NCBI GenBank assembly: GCA_004563405.1 | Contig: SFTH01000011.1 | Span: forward strand, 1-64,000 | Length of the DNA stretch: 64,000 bases | Direction of reading: 5' to 3' | Origin: a bacterium | GTDB lineage: Bacteria; Bacillota; Clostridia; Christensenellales; Aristaeellaceae | In this document: piece after piece, positions 1 to 8,061 of the stretch | How the letters are laid out: each line of letters opens with the position of its first letter | Position numbering within the stretch: the first letter of the stretch is position 1 | Made by a program: the position numbers and the translations under genes | Notes under the pieces: model-generated | Told to the model about the DNA's origin: nothing | The model's database searches: none | The model's input: only the letters and a program-made list of their open reading frames with translations

Positions 1-99
1 GATGAATTCCTTGTCCTCGATTTCCAGATTGAAATCGTTCACCGCCACTACGTCCCCGGGATAAATCTTGTAAATGTTACGCAGCGATAAACTCGCCAT
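1..99 (-). CDS. ABC transporter ATP-binding protein, N-terminus (partial)
   Basis: Only the first 33 codons are in the window; the gene runs off the left edge. The start (MASLSLRNIYKIYPGD) has the form typical of the MsmK/UgpC family, the ATPases that energise CUT1 carbohydrate importers, but the Walker A motif lies outside. The ATG at 99 is chosen over the ATG at 105 because the AGGAGG at 107-112 is 7 nt from the former and only 1 nt from the latter. It is the last visible gene of the minus-strand group with the DUF624 and Gfo/Idh/MocA genes. It probably powers the permeases at 2761-4504, though MsmK-type ATPases are often shared between importers. Confidence 0.8.
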   Translation of the reverse strand, partial: MASLSLRNIYKIYPGDVVAVNDFNLEIEDKEFI

Positions 100-123
100 A
101 TCCATTCCTCCTAAATCCACTCG

Positions 124-753
124 TTATTGGGATTCCGGCTCCGGCGGATCCAGGATCGCCCTCTGCAGCGCATGGCACAGGCGAAACAGTCCGGAGAAGC
201 CAAAGAGCACCCAGAAGGGCAATGTGCGCAGAAACAACTCTGTCCAAAAGAGCGCCAGTGCGAAGGGCAGCGCCAGCAGCGTCGGCTGCAACAGCACCCG
301 CCCAATGTTCATCCGAAACAGCAGCGCAGCGTCGCGCAGGTAATCCGCAAATCTCCTGCGCTCCCGCGCCGCCATGGGATAGATGAGCGCAAATATGCCG
401 CTGAGGATGATCAGCGCGGCCAGCGACAGCCAGGCCAGCGCCACGGCGACGGGATTCGGCTGCCCGCGCAACGAAATGAAATTGCGAAGCAGCAGCCCTG
501 TGAGCGACATCTGGAGCAGGCCGCAGAACCCCGCCTGCCTCCAGGACCTCCTCCAGCAGCGAAAAAAGTTGCGAACGACGCCGCCATCCTCTTCACGCTC
601 CAGTGCGCGCAGCGCGCCGTAGACCGCCGCGGTGGATGCACCCAGCGTCACAATGGACGCGCCCGTCAACAGCCACAGCAGATTGAGCAGCAGCAGATCC
701 GTGAGCGCGTCCAGGCTCCGGACGATGCCGGAGGACAAATCCGGCGCACGCAT
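124..753 (-). CDS. DUF624 (YesL-like) membrane protein
   Basis: The 209-residue protein has about five hydrophobic segments, starting at residues 18-45, and the arrangement of DUF624/YesL proteins. These are often encoded with CUT1 sugar importers and have no established molecular function. The start ATG is only 4 nt past the stop of the Gfo/Idh/MocA gene and has no strong ribosome binding site, which suggests translational coupling. The ABC ATPase gene begins 24 nt downstream. The family call rests on the hydrophobic pattern, length and context. Confidence 0.72.
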   Translation of the reverse strand: MRAPDLSSGIVRSLDALTDLLLLNLLWLLTGASIVTLGASTAAVYGALRALEREEDGGVVRNFFRCWRRSWRQAGFCGLLQMSLTGLLLRNFISLRGQPNPVAVALAWLSLAALIILSGIFALIYPMAARERRRFADYLRDAALLFRMNIGRVLLQPTLLALPFALALFWTELFLRTLPFWVLFGFSGLFRLCHALQRAILDPPEPESQ

Positions 754-757
754 CGCG

Positions 758-1801
758 TCACAGATCGACGATGCGCTTTTCGTCGTTCGCGCGGTACGCC
801 GCCTCGACGACGCGCTGCACGTTCACCGCGTCCTGGGCGGGAACCTCGAGCGGCCTGCCCTCGAGTATGGATTCGCCAAAGGAGACGATTTCCCGGGTGT
901 ACATGTTGCCAAACGCCACGTCCAGCTTCTCCGCGCGGGCCCTCTCTCCGTCCTGTTGTGCGTCGTAGCCCCGCTCCTCATTCAGGAACAGCGCGTCCAC
1001 CTCGCCGCCGTCCACCTGGCCGATCACGGAATCGCCCAGCAGCCGTCCGCGGGTGCCGAAGAATTCCAGCCGCCACTTTGCGGCCTCATCCGGGATATTG
1101 AAGTTGGACTGCACGGTGCAGATGGCGCCGTTCTCCAGCCGCAGCAGCACCGTGGAGCTGTCCTCCACCTCATAGTGGAAGGTCTGGGTGGCGTGCATGG
1201 CGGACACCTGCCGCACGGGACTGCCCGTGATATAGCCGATCAGATCAATGCAGTGCACGCCCATATCCATCAGCGCGCCGCCGCCGGAGTGCTTCTTCTG
1301 CTGCCGCCACGCGCCGGGCATGTCTGGATACCAGCAGGTGAACAGCGCGCTGCAGGAGACGAGCTGCCCAATCCTTCCCTCCGAAATGGCCCGCTTCATC
1401 GCCTGTACGCAGGCGCCGAAGCGCATCATGAAGCCCGCAGCGATCTGCACGCCCTTCGCGGCGCAGTAGTCCACCACCTCCTGGGCCTCGCCGGCAGTCA
1501 TGGCCAGCGGCTTCTCCAGCAGGATGTGCTTGCCCCGGTCCGCCGCCAGCTTCGCCTGGCGGGCGTGCAGCACCACCGGAGAGGCGATGTACACCGCGTC
1601 GATCTCAGGATCGTCCAGCAGCGCCTCGTCGCTGGTGTAGGCGCGCTTCGCGCCATACTTGGCCCGCAGCTTCTCCGCCAGCGCCCCGTTGATTTCCATC
1701 ACCGCTATCAGTTCCGCGTTCTCTGCCAGCATCATGCCCGGCAGCGTGCGCCTGTCCGCGATTCCTCCCGCGCCCAGCACGCCCCAACGCAGCTTTTTCA
1801 T
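758..1801 (-). CDS. Gfo/Idh/MocA family NAD(P)-dependent oxidoreductase
   Basis: The 347-residue protein has an N-terminal Rossmann fold with GVLGAGGIADR near residues 6-16, the family motif LLEKPLA near residue 95, and a C-terminal substrate domain containing MDMGVHCID, whose Asp and His are the usual catalytic positions. Such enzymes oxidise or reduce sugars, inositols or sugar acids with a tightly held nicotinamide cofactor. The ATG at 1801 follows a GGAGGGAGGAA ribosome binding site. The DUF624 gene and an ABC ATPase lie downstream. A terminator separates it from the SDR gene upstream, so it is either expressed by read-through or has its own promoter. The substrate cannot be told from sequence. 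Confidence 0.88.
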   Translation of the reverse strand: MKKLRWGVLGAGGIADRRTLPGMMLAENAELIAVMEINGALAEKLRAKYGAKRAYTSDEALLDDPEIDAVYIASPVVLHARQAKLAADRGKHILLEKPLAMTAGEAQEVVDYCAAKGVQIAAGFMMRFGACVQAMKRAISEGRIGQLVSCSALFTCWYPDMPGAWRQQKKHSGGGALMDMGVHCIDLIGYITGSPVRQVSAMHATQTFHYEVEDSSTVLLRLENGAICTVQSNFNIPDEAAKWRLEFFGTRGRLLGDSVIGQVDGGEVDALFLNEERGYDAQQDGERARAEKLDVAFGNMYTREIVSFGESILEGRPLEVPAQDAVNVQRVVEAAYRANDEKRIVDL

Positions 1802-1824
1802 GTAAGTTCCTCCCTCCAGAGATC

Positions 1825-1849
1825 CGGCGCCATTCCCCAAATGGCGCCG
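1825..1849 (-). promoter_or_regulatory. Stem-loop in the leader of the Gfo/Idh/MocA gene
   Basis: Ten-base perfect arms (1825-1834 and 1840-1849) enclose a 5-nt loop just upstream of the ribosome binding site. No T-run follows. It could stabilise the 5' end or modulate initiation; this is inference. Confidence 0.4.
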
Positions 1850-1918
1850 CGTTCATGCACAAATCGCAGGTATTGATCCTTCAGACGGTCCTCGTGGCCC
1901 GCGCCTGCCGCCCGTTTG

Positions 1919-1954
1919 AAAAAGCCGGCGGCTCCGGTTCAGCGGGCCGCCGGC
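1919..1954 (-). terminator. Rho-independent terminator after the SDR gene
   Basis: On the minus strand the arms GCCGGCGGC (1946-1954) and GCCGCCGGC (1924-1932) form a perfect 9-bp stem followed directly by TTTTT. It lies 17 nt past the SDR stop and closes the transketolase-permease-SDR transcript. Confidence 0.8.
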
Positions 1955-1970
1955 GCTGAAAGGCGTGCCG

Positions 1971-2741
1971 TCAGGAAACCGTGATGCCGCCGTCGGCCAC
2001 GAGGATTGCGCCATTGAGATAGGCGGCGTCCTCGGAGGCCAGGAACAGCGCCGTGCTGGCGATCTCCTCCGGCTTGCCCCAGCGGCGCAGCGGCGTTCCC
2101 TGGGTCAGGAAGAACTGCTCGTCGAAGTCGGGGTCGTTCAGGTTGCTCTCGGCGACCATCGGCGTGCGGATCGCGGCGGGCGCGATGCAGTTGGTGCGGA
2201 TGTTGTACGGGCCGAACTCCACCGCCATGGAGCGCGTCAGCGAAACGGTTCCGCCCTTCGCGGCGGTGTAGGAATCGCACTTGGGGATGCCGATCACGCC
2301 GGCGCTGGAGGCGGTATTGATGATGGAGCCGCCGCCGCGCTTCTTCATCAGCGGAATGGCGCACTTGGAGCAGTACACCAGGCCGAAGAGGTTGATCTTC
2401 ACGATGCGCTCGAAGACGTCCATATCCAGTACGTCCAGCGGCGCATCCTTCTTGCCCCAGAACACCGAGGCGTTGTTGTACAGGATGTCCACGCCGCCGA
2501 AGTCGGCCTCGATCTGTTCAAACACGGCCTTGACCTGCCGGAAGTCGGAGATATCCACCGGGTAGAATTTGGCCTTTCCGCCCGCGGCCACGACCTCTTC
2601 CTCGGCCTTCTTCCCCCACTCCGGGTTCAGCTCGAGGATCAGCACTGTGGCTCCCTCCCGGGCGAAGCGATCCACCGCCGTGCGCCCGATGCCGCCTCCG
2701 CCGCCGGTGATGACGGCGATTTTATTCATCAATCTGCCCAT
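1971..2741 (-). CDS. SDR family oxidoreductase (dehydrogenase)
   Basis: The 256-residue classical short-chain dehydrogenase shows the cofactor motif TGGGGGIG near residues 12-19, NNAS in the middle, and the catalytic Ser with YTAAK (SYxxxK pattern) near residue 160. The start MGRLMNKIAV was chosen because AAGGAAGG lies 6 nt upstream of the ATG at 2741; a longer in-frame start would run into the permease gene. It follows the permease gene by 19 nt in the operon. It probably oxidises the imported sugar or polyol, or an intermediate, to a ketose usable by the split transketolase. The substrate is unknown. Confidence 0.9.
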   Translation of the reverse strand: MGRLMNKIAVITGGGGGIGRTAVDRFAREGATVLILELNPEWGKKAEEEVVAAGGKAKFYPVDISDFRQVKAVFEQIEADFGGVDILYNNASVFWGKKDAPLDVLDMDVFERIVKINLFGLVYCSKCAIPLMKKRGGGSIINTASSAGVIGIPKCDSYTAAKGGTVSLTRSMAVEFGPYNIRTNCIAPAAIRTPMVAESNLNDPDFDEQFFLTQGTPLRRWGKPEEIASTALFLASEDAAYLNGAILVADGGITVS

Positions 2742-2760
2742 AAGGATCCTTCCTTTCATA

Positions 2761-3594
2761 TTAACCCTTGATCGCACCGGCCGTGAGGCCCTTGACGAGC
2801 TGCCGGCTGCCGAAGGCATAGAAGATCAGGCTGACAGCGGCCGCAAAGGTCAGCGCCGAGAAGATCAGGTTGTAGTCCTTGCTGTACTGTCCGAAGAACA
2901 TGGTCACATGCAGCATGAATGTCTTTTTGCTCTCATCAAAGATGAAGATCAGCGGGAAGTACACGTCGTTCCAGATCGGCATGAAGTTGTAGATGGCCAC
3001 CGTCGCAATGGCGGGGCGGATCAGCGGCAATATGACCTGCGCGATGATGCGCACGGTGCCGCAGCCGTCGATGATGGCCGCCTCGTCCAGCTCCTTTGGA
3101 ATCATCTTTACATAGCCCGACATGATGTACATGGAAAAGGGTATGCTCATGGCCGTGTAGATGCAAATCAGCCCCCACAGGCTGTTGAGCAGGCCTAGGG
3201 CATTGAGCATGTCGTTCAAAAACAGCACGCCCAGGCGAATCGGAATGATCATGCCCGCCAGGAAGTAAAAATACAGCCGGTTGATCCACTTGCCCCGATA
3301 GCGGCAGAGCGCATAGGACAGCGTGATGGAGACCGCGAGCGAAATGGCCAGCGAAATCAGTGTGACGAACAGGCTGTTGCCCAGGTACATCATGAAGTTG
3401 TGCTCCGTAAACACGGAGATGAAGCCGTTGAAGTTGAGCTTGCTGGGCAGCGACAGCGGCGACTTCATGAATTCCAGATTGTCCTTCAGCGCCGTCATCA
3501 CCATCAGCGCCAGCGGCGCGATGACCAGCAGCGCGACGAGGATCAGAATGATGTAGATGATCAGATTGGAAATCTTGAATCTCTTTTTGTGCAT
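2761..3594 (-). CDS. Carbohydrate ABC transporter permease (MalG-like)
   Basis: The 277-residue inner-membrane protein has six predicted membrane spans and the binding-protein-dependent permease loop (EAA-type motif, ELDEAAIIDGCG, near residue 165) that contacts the ATPase. It is the MalG/LacG/UgpE half of a CUT1 importer. The ATG at 3594 has GGAGG 8 nt upstream; an ATG 21 nt further upstream would overlap the preceding gene and lacks that spacing. It lies between the other permease and the SDR gene. The operon carries both permeases but no ATPase; the nearest ATPase is the partial gene at the left edge. Confidence 0.92.
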   Translation of the reverse strand: MHKKRFKISNLIIYIILILVALLVIAPLALMVMTALKDNLEFMKSPLSLPSKLNFNGFISVFTEHNFMMYLGNSLFVTLISLAISLAVSITLSYALCRYRGKWINRLYFYFLAGMIIPIRLGVLFLNDMLNALGLLNSLWGLICIYTAMSIPFSMYIMSGYVKMIPKELDEAAIIDGCGTVRIIAQVILPLIRPAIATVAIYNFMPIWNDVYFPLIFIFDESKKTFMLHVTMFFGQYSKDYNLIFSALTFAAAVSLIFYAFGSRQLVKGLTAGAIKG

Positions 3595-3607
3595 CGCAAT
3601 TTCCCTC

Positions 3608-4504
3608 CTAATCATCGCTCTTTTGCAGCTTGAGCCAGAGAACCACGCCGATGCCGATGATGAGCGTCATGACCGCGGCGATGGCCGCGCCCATGCCCAT
3701 CTCGGGCGGCGCACCGGTGCGCGCGCCGAAGGCGGTCCGGTAGAAGAAGGTGCCCAACGTGTCGGTGGCATAGTTTGGCGCGCCCAGCGTGCCCTCCATC
3801 GCATAGATGATTTCGAAGGACGAGAAGTTGCCCACGAAGGTCATTGTGGATACGATGAAGATGATGGGCTTGAGGTTGGGCAGCGTGACATAGAGGAACT
3901 TCTGCCAACCGCCGCAGCCATCCACGGCGGCGGCTTCGTACTGCTCCTCGGAGATGGCGTTGATGCCCGCCACGAACAGCATCATCGGTATGCCCGTGTA
4001 CTGCCAGGCGTTGGCAAAGGCCACGGCGGTCAGCGCCGTCTTTTCATTGCCCAGCCAGGCGAAATTCTTCATGGGTATGCCGATCGCCTCCAGAATGAGG
4101 TTCAGCGCGCCCCACCGGGGATTGAAGATCAGCAGCCAGAGATAGCCCACGATCACCACGGAAACCGTACTGGGCGCAAAGAAGATTGCACGGAAGAAGT
4201 TGCTTCCCCGCAGGCCGCGCTGCAGAAGCACCGCCAGCGCCAGCGCCGTGACGTTCTGAAAGAGCATGGTGATGATGAAGAAGTACACATTGTTTCCCAG
4301 GGCATTCCAGAAGCGGACGCTGTAATTTGCATCCGTAAACAGGCGCACGAAGTTCTCAACGCCTACGAACTCCTTTGCGCCGTATCCGGACCACTTGAAA
4401 AAGCTCAGTCCCAGCGAGGCCACCAGCGGGATCAGCATAAACGCTGTGTAGATGATGAACGCAGGGGCAATCAGGCCGGCGACTGTGCGATTGTTTTGCT
4501 TCAC
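3608..4504 (-). CDS. Sugar ABC transporter permease (MalF/UgpA-like)
   Basis: The 298-residue membrane protein has six predicted spans and the permease loop EQYEAAAVDGCGGWQKF near residue 200. It pairs with the downstream MalG-like permease. The preferred start is the GTG at 4504, about 7 nt from a GGGGGG run; an in-frame ATG at 4537 would add 11 residues and has no clear ribosome binding site. The 78-nt gap to the transketolase genes contains GC-rich inverted segments but no convincing terminator, so co-transcription is likely. Confidence 0.9.
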   Translation of the reverse strand: MKQNNRTVAGLIAPAFIIYTAFMLIPLVASLGLSFFKWSGYGAKEFVGVENFVRLFTDANYSVRFWNALGNNVYFFIITMLFQNVTALALAVLLQRGLRGSNFFRAIFFAPSTVSVVIVGYLWLLIFNPRWGALNLILEAIGIPMKNFAWLGNEKTALTAVAFANAWQYTGIPMMLFVAGINAISEEQYEAAAVDGCGGWQKFLYVTLPNLKPIIFIVSTMTFVGNFSSFEIIYAMEGTLGAPNYATDTLGTFFYRTAFGARTGAPPEMGMGAAIAAVMTLIIGIGVVLWLKLQKSDD

Positions 4505-4582
4505 GGATTCATATCCCCCCTTGTGGAACAGCCGCATCCCCGCGGCGCGGAGCGCGCGAGGATGTGGCGTTTCAATTCAGCG

Positions 4583-5503
4583 CTACTTACAGATATTCTC
4601 GATTTCGCGCACAATATCCTGCATGCCGAGGCCGTAGCGCTCGCGCAGGAACTGCTGGGAGCCAACCTCGTGAACAAACACGTCCGGCAGCGCCATGCGC
4701 TTCATCTTCACGTTCATGCAGCCCTCGTCCGCCAACACCTCGGCCACCGCGCTGCCCAGGCCGCCGGAGAGATTGTGCTCCTCCACGGTGAGGATGCGTC
4801 CCGTCTCCCGCGCAGCCTTCACGATGGCCTCCCGGTCGATGGGCTTGATGGTGTGCATGGAAATCAGGCGGCAGGAGATGCCCTTCTCCCGGACGATGGA
4901 GACGGCCTTCTGCGCCTCCAGACCCAGGGGGCCGGAGAAGATGACGGTGCAGTCCGTGCCCTCCTCGACGGTGATGGCCTTGCCCAGTTCGAACTGAATG
5001 GGGCCCTTGTGGATGGGCTTCTCGCCCACATAGCCGCAGCGGTAGTACACCGGGCCCTCGTAGGCCAGCATGGCGCGGGTGGCCGCCTCCGCCTCCTGCA
5101 AATCGCAGGGCGCCACGACCACCATGTTGGGCAGCGCGCGCATGATGGCGATGTCCTCGGTGGAGTGATGGGAGATGCCCAGCGGGCCGTAGGACACGCC
5201 GCCGCCGATGATGACGATCTTCACGTTGGCGTTGTGGTAGCAGACGTCGTTGCGAATCTGCTCCAGGCAGCGCAGCGTCGGGAAGTTTGCGATGGAATAT
5301 GTAATGGCAATGTTGCCCTCCATGGCGATGCCGCAGGCCACGCCGGTCATGTTCTGCTCCATGACGCCGCAGTTCATGTATCTCTCCGGAAACTTGCGGG
5401 CGAAGGGCTCGATCTCGCCATAGCCGATGTCCGCCAGTACAAGGTGGATTCGGGGATCCTTCTCCGCGCACTCCACGAGCGTCCTGTTGAATATCTTTCT
5501 CAT
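4583..5503 (-). CDS. Transketolase family protein, C-terminal subunit
   Basis: The 306-residue protein carries the pyrimidine-binding and C-terminal domains of transketolase. GVMEQNMTGVACG, near residues 51-63, includes the conserved Glu that activates thiamine diphosphate. It must pair with the N-terminal subunit encoded just upstream to transfer two-carbon ketol units. The ATG at 5503 overlaps the stop of that gene by 4 nt (ATGA), the usual arrangement for obligate subunits. Split transketolases in sugar operons often act on unusual ketoses rather than in the housekeeping pentose phosphate pathway. The substrate here is not readable from sequence. Confidence 0.92.
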   Translation of the reverse strand: MRKIFNRTLVECAEKDPRIHLVLADIGYGEIEPFARKFPERYMNCGVMEQNMTGVACGIAMEGNIAITYSIANFPTLRCLEQIRNDVCYHNANVKIVIIGGGVSYGPLGISHHSTEDIAIMRALPNMVVVAPCDLQEAEAATRAMLAYEGPVYYRCGYVGEKPIHKGPIQFELGKAITVEEGTDCTVIFSGPLGLEAQKAVSIVREKGISCRLISMHTIKPIDREAIVKAARETGRILTVEEHNLSGGLGSAVAEVLADEGCMNVKMKRMALPDVFVHEVGSQQFLRERYGLGMQDIVREIENICK

Positions 5504-6354
5504 GCTTTCACCCCCTGCGGCAGGCACTCCGCAATCTCAGCCGGCACGCCGCCCGCCAGCTCCTTCATCGCCTTGTCCAAATCCTCGTCGCCCACATGCC
5601 AGTAGTGGGAATGTACCTGGTTCTCCATGAAGGACACGCTCTTGCCCTTGATGGTGTTGCAGATGATCATCGTGGGCTTGCCGTGCACCAGCGGAACGTT
5701 TTTGAGCGCGGCTTCAATCTGTCCGTAGTCGTGGCCGTCAATGGTGACGCAGGACCAGCCGAAGGGTTCCACGCGGCTGGAGAGATCTCCCAGATCGCAG
5801 ATGTCCTTGGAGAAGCCCAGCGCCTGCAGGCGGTTGTAGTCCACGATGGCGATGAGATTGTCCAGGTGATGCTGGCCCGCGAACATGATCGCCTCCCAGC
5901 TGGAGCCCTCGTTGAGGTCGCCGTCCGAGGTCATGACAAATACGCGGTGGCTCTGCTGCTTCTCCTTGGCCACCTTCGCCATGCCGCAGGCGATGGACAG
6001 GCCGTGGCCCAGGGAGCCGGAGGAGACCTCCACGCCGGGCACATAGTGGCTCACATGGCCCAGCAGCTTTCCGTCGTTCTGATCGTAGGTGTCCAGCCAC
6101 TCCATCGGGAAGAAGCCCTTCTCCGCCAGAACCGCATACACCAGCGCGCCGGCGTGACCCTTGCTCAATATGAAGCGGTCGCGCTCCGGCCACTTGGGAT
6201 TGCTGGGATCCACCTTGAGAATTCCCTCGTAGAGCACCGCCATGATGTCCGCCGCAGAGAGCATGCTCCCGATGTGTCCGCTCTGGCCGATGTAGACCAT
6301 GTGCAGGCAATGGGCGCGCGCCTTTGCCGCCAAAGCCCTGTAGTTCTCGTACAT
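5500..6354 (-). CDS. Transketolase, N-terminal subunit
   Basis: The 284-residue protein holds the thiamine diphosphate-binding half of transketolase. SDGDLNEGSSWEA, near residues 143-155, followed by the DYNR segment, binds the diphosphate and Mg2+. It is the first gene of the minus-strand operon. GGAGG lies 13 nt from the ATG at 6354; an upstream in-frame TTG at 6366 is too close to that site. A near-consensus promoter and a possible operator lie immediately upstream, facing the solute-binding protein gene. Confidence 0.92.
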   Translation of the reverse strand: MYENYRALAAKARAHCLHMVYIGQSGHIGSMLSAADIMAVLYEGILKVDPSNPKWPERDRFILSKGHAGALVYAVLAEKGFFPMEWLDTYDQNDGKLLGHVSHYVPGVEVSSGSLGHGLSIACGMAKVAKEKQQSHRVFVMTSDGDLNEGSSWEAIMFAGQHHLDNLIAIVDYNRLQALGFSKDICDLGDLSSRVEPFGWSCVTIDGHDYGQIEAALKNVPLVHGKPTMIICNTIKGKSVSFMENQVHSHYWHVGDEDLDKAMKELAGGVPAEIAECLPQGVKA

Positions 6355-6396
6355 AATGAAAATCAATCCTCCCCATCTGTTTGAATTGCATTATAA

Positions 6397-6409
6397 TTTA
6401 CTCAGCAAA
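6397..6409. promoter_or_regulatory. Candidate operator A at the transketolase operon start point
   Basis: The 13-mer reads TTTGCTGAGTAAA on the minus strand and is an imperfect palindrome. It overlaps the predicted start point of the minus-strand promoter. A related 13-mer sits at the equivalent place of the divergent promoter. The ROK regulator at 9259 is the obvious candidate ligand; this is inference. Confidence 0.5.
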
Positions 6410-6412
6410 TTT

Positions 6413-6441
6413 ATTATAGCAGCCCAATTCGGTTTTGTAAA
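6413..6441 (-). promoter_or_regulatory. Promoter of the transketolase/permease operon
   Basis: On the minus strand, TTTACA (6436-6441) and TATAAT (6413-6418) are separated by 17 bp. The predicted start is about 50 nt upstream of the transketolase ATG. Confidence 0.8.
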
Positions 6442-6495
6442 GCCCCAATTTAAAATATTTTCGACGTGTTTGCCAAATAAATTTTCAAAATTCCC

Positions 6496-6524
6496 TTGAC
6501 AAATATAAATTTTACCGCTATTAT
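6496..6524 (+). promoter_or_regulatory. Promoter of the solute-binding protein gene
   Basis: TTGACA (6496-6501) and TATTAT (6519-6524) are separated by 17 bp. The predicted start is near 6531, leaving a leader of about 115 nt. Confidence 0.8.
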
Positions 6525-6527
6525 AAA

Positions 6528-6540
6528 TTTATGCAGTAAA
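6528..6540. promoter_or_regulatory. Candidate operator B at the solute-binding protein start point
   Basis: TTTATGCAGTAAA overlaps the predicted start point and shares nine of 13 positions with operator A. A third, closer match to A (TTTTTTGAGTAAA, 6590-6602, 11 of 13) lies further into the leader. Confidence 0.45.
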
Positions 6541-6646
6541 CAATTATGGATTGCGCACCGTTGTTCTGGAAAATTTATCCCGACATATATTTTTTGAGTA
6601 AATCAATTGCAGCTGTCGCTGTAATTTATAAAAAGGAGGAACTCCC

Positions 6647-7915
6647 ATGAAGAAACTGCTGGTACTGGTGCTCGCGCTGATGCTGATTTGCTCCGCCGCG
6701 TTTGCGGAAGTGAATCTGACGGTTACGAGCTGGCGCACCGACGACAAGGCCCTCTGGGACGAAATCAACGCCAAATTCCACGAGGAAAACCCCGACATCA
6801 CCGTTGAATTCCTGCCCGTGACCGCCACCGAATACGACGGCGTGTTGCAGACCAAGCTCGCTTCCGAAAATGCCGAGGACATCATGTTCCTGCGCGCCTT
6901 CGGCTCCGGCCGTCAGATCTACGACGCGGGCTATGTGCTCCCGCTGACGGAGGAAGAGATTCCCAACCTCAGCAAGATGGACGTCTCCGTGCAGACTCCC
7001 TGGATGACCGAGGATGGCGTGAAGTACGGCGTTCCCGGCTCCGTGTGCTACGGCGGCTTCTTCTACAACAAGAAGATCTTCAGCGAGTGCGGCGTGGAAG
7101 TGCCCACCACCTGGGATGAGTTCAAGGCCGCGTGCGAGACCATCAAGGCCGCAGGCTACGATCCCATCGCCTTCGGCATCAAGGACAGCTGGATGGTCGC
7201 CGAATACCTGTCCGCCACCGTCGTTCCCATGACCACCGGCGGCGCCGACTGGCACACCAAGCTGATGAACAAGGAAGTGGATTACAACGATCCCGGCTAC
7301 GTCAAGCACTTCCAGTGGATCAAGGAGATGGCTCAGTACTTTCCCGACGGCTATGAGGGCATCGGCTACGACGACATGCAGATGATGTTCTGCGCGGAGA
7401 TGGCCGCCATCTATCCCGTGGGCACCTTCGAGCTGGGCGTCATCGAGGGCGCGAATCCCGACCTGGATCTGGGCTGGTTCTTCATGCCCGGCGAGACCGC
7501 CGAGGAGACGCAGTCCATCAACATCGGCATCATCATGGGCTACGGCATCAACGCCAAGCTGGCGGACGACGCCGAAAAGCTGCAGGCCGCCTACACCTAT
7601 CTGAACTGGGTCGCCGACGTGGAGGCCTCCGAGATGTTCACCAACCTGGTGGTCGGCCAGTACGCCGCCTCCAACACCTTCTCCTCTCTGGAGAACGCGC
7701 GCGCCCTGGACATCTACACCCAGATTTCCGACCTGCAGGCCGGCAAGGGATGCAACTTCTTCATCCAGATCCCCTATCAGAAGCTGTCCGACCAGAGCCC
7801 GGATTACACCTCCGCCGTCACCGAGGCCATCTACAAGCTGCTGGTTGAAGACGCCACGCCCGAAGAGGCTGCCGCCTTCATGATGGAGCAGCAGGCCTGG
7901 TACTTCGCGGAATAA
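6647..7915 (+). CDS. Extracellular sugar-binding protein (family 1)
   Basis: The 422-residue secreted protein starts with a signal peptide (residues 1-20, AFA then Glu), followed by a family 1 solute-binding fold that opens VNLTVTSWRTDD. It would deliver the carbohydrate to the MalF/MalG-like permeases of the divergent operon. The single Cys in the signal region has Ile before it, so it is not a good lipobox; cleavage by signal peptidase I is more likely, leaving the anchor unexplained. An AAGGAGG site lies 8 nt upstream of the ATG. It has its own strong promoter and a hairpin pair downstream, consistent with expression above that of its neighbours. Confidence 0.92.
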   Translation: MKKLLVLVLALMLICSAAFAEVNLTVTSWRTDDKALWDEINAKFHEENPDITVEFLPVTATEYDGVLQTKLASENAEDIMFLRAFGSGRQIYDAGYVLPLTEEEIPNLSKMDVSVQTPWMTEDGVKYGVPGSVCYGGFFYNKKIFSECGVEVPTTWDEFKAACETIKAAGYDPIAFGIKDSWMVAEYLSATVVPMTTGGADWHTKLMNKEVDYNDPGYVKHFQWIKEMAQYFPDGYEGIGYDDMQMMFCAEMAAIYPVGTFELGVIEGANPDLDLGWFFMPGETAEETQSINIGIIMGYGINAKLADDAEKLQAAYTYLNWVADVEASEMFTNLVVGQYAASNTFSSLENARALDIYTQISDLQAGKGCNFFIQIPYQKLSDQSPDYTSAVTEAIYKLLVEDATPEEAAAFMMEQQAWYFAE

Positions 7916-7929
7916 AAGCGAACCGGCCG

Positions 7930-8025
7930 GCGTTCCCGAATGTGCACAGCGCCTTCGGGAACGCGACAGATATGCGGACGAACAAGGCCGCCGCGTGAAC
8001 CGGCGGCGTCTGCGGACGCCGCCGG
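7930..8025 (+). terminator. Two consecutive hairpins after the solute-binding protein gene
   Basis: The first hairpin has perfect 11-bp arms (7930-7940 and 7954-7964). The second has perfect 11-bp arms (8000-8010 and 8015-8025) with a 4-nt loop and is followed by CTTTCTGT. The pair probably terminates part of the transcript or protects its 3' end, keeping the binding protein more abundant than the downstream dehydrogenase. Confidence 0.6.
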
Positions 8026-8061
8026 CTTTCTGTGATCGGAAATGCGATGAGAGGTGAAATC

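Noticed and set aside
4583..6354. A sulfoquinovose (sulfo-transketolase) pathway
   Set aside because: A split transketolase fits, but no sulfofructose isomerase or sulfolactaldehyde gene is seen, and other sugar loci also have split transketolases.
6647..6706. Lipoprotein signal in the solute-binding protein
   Set aside because: The Cys is preceded by Ile rather than Gly, Ala or Ser, and a good AFA signal peptidase I site follows.
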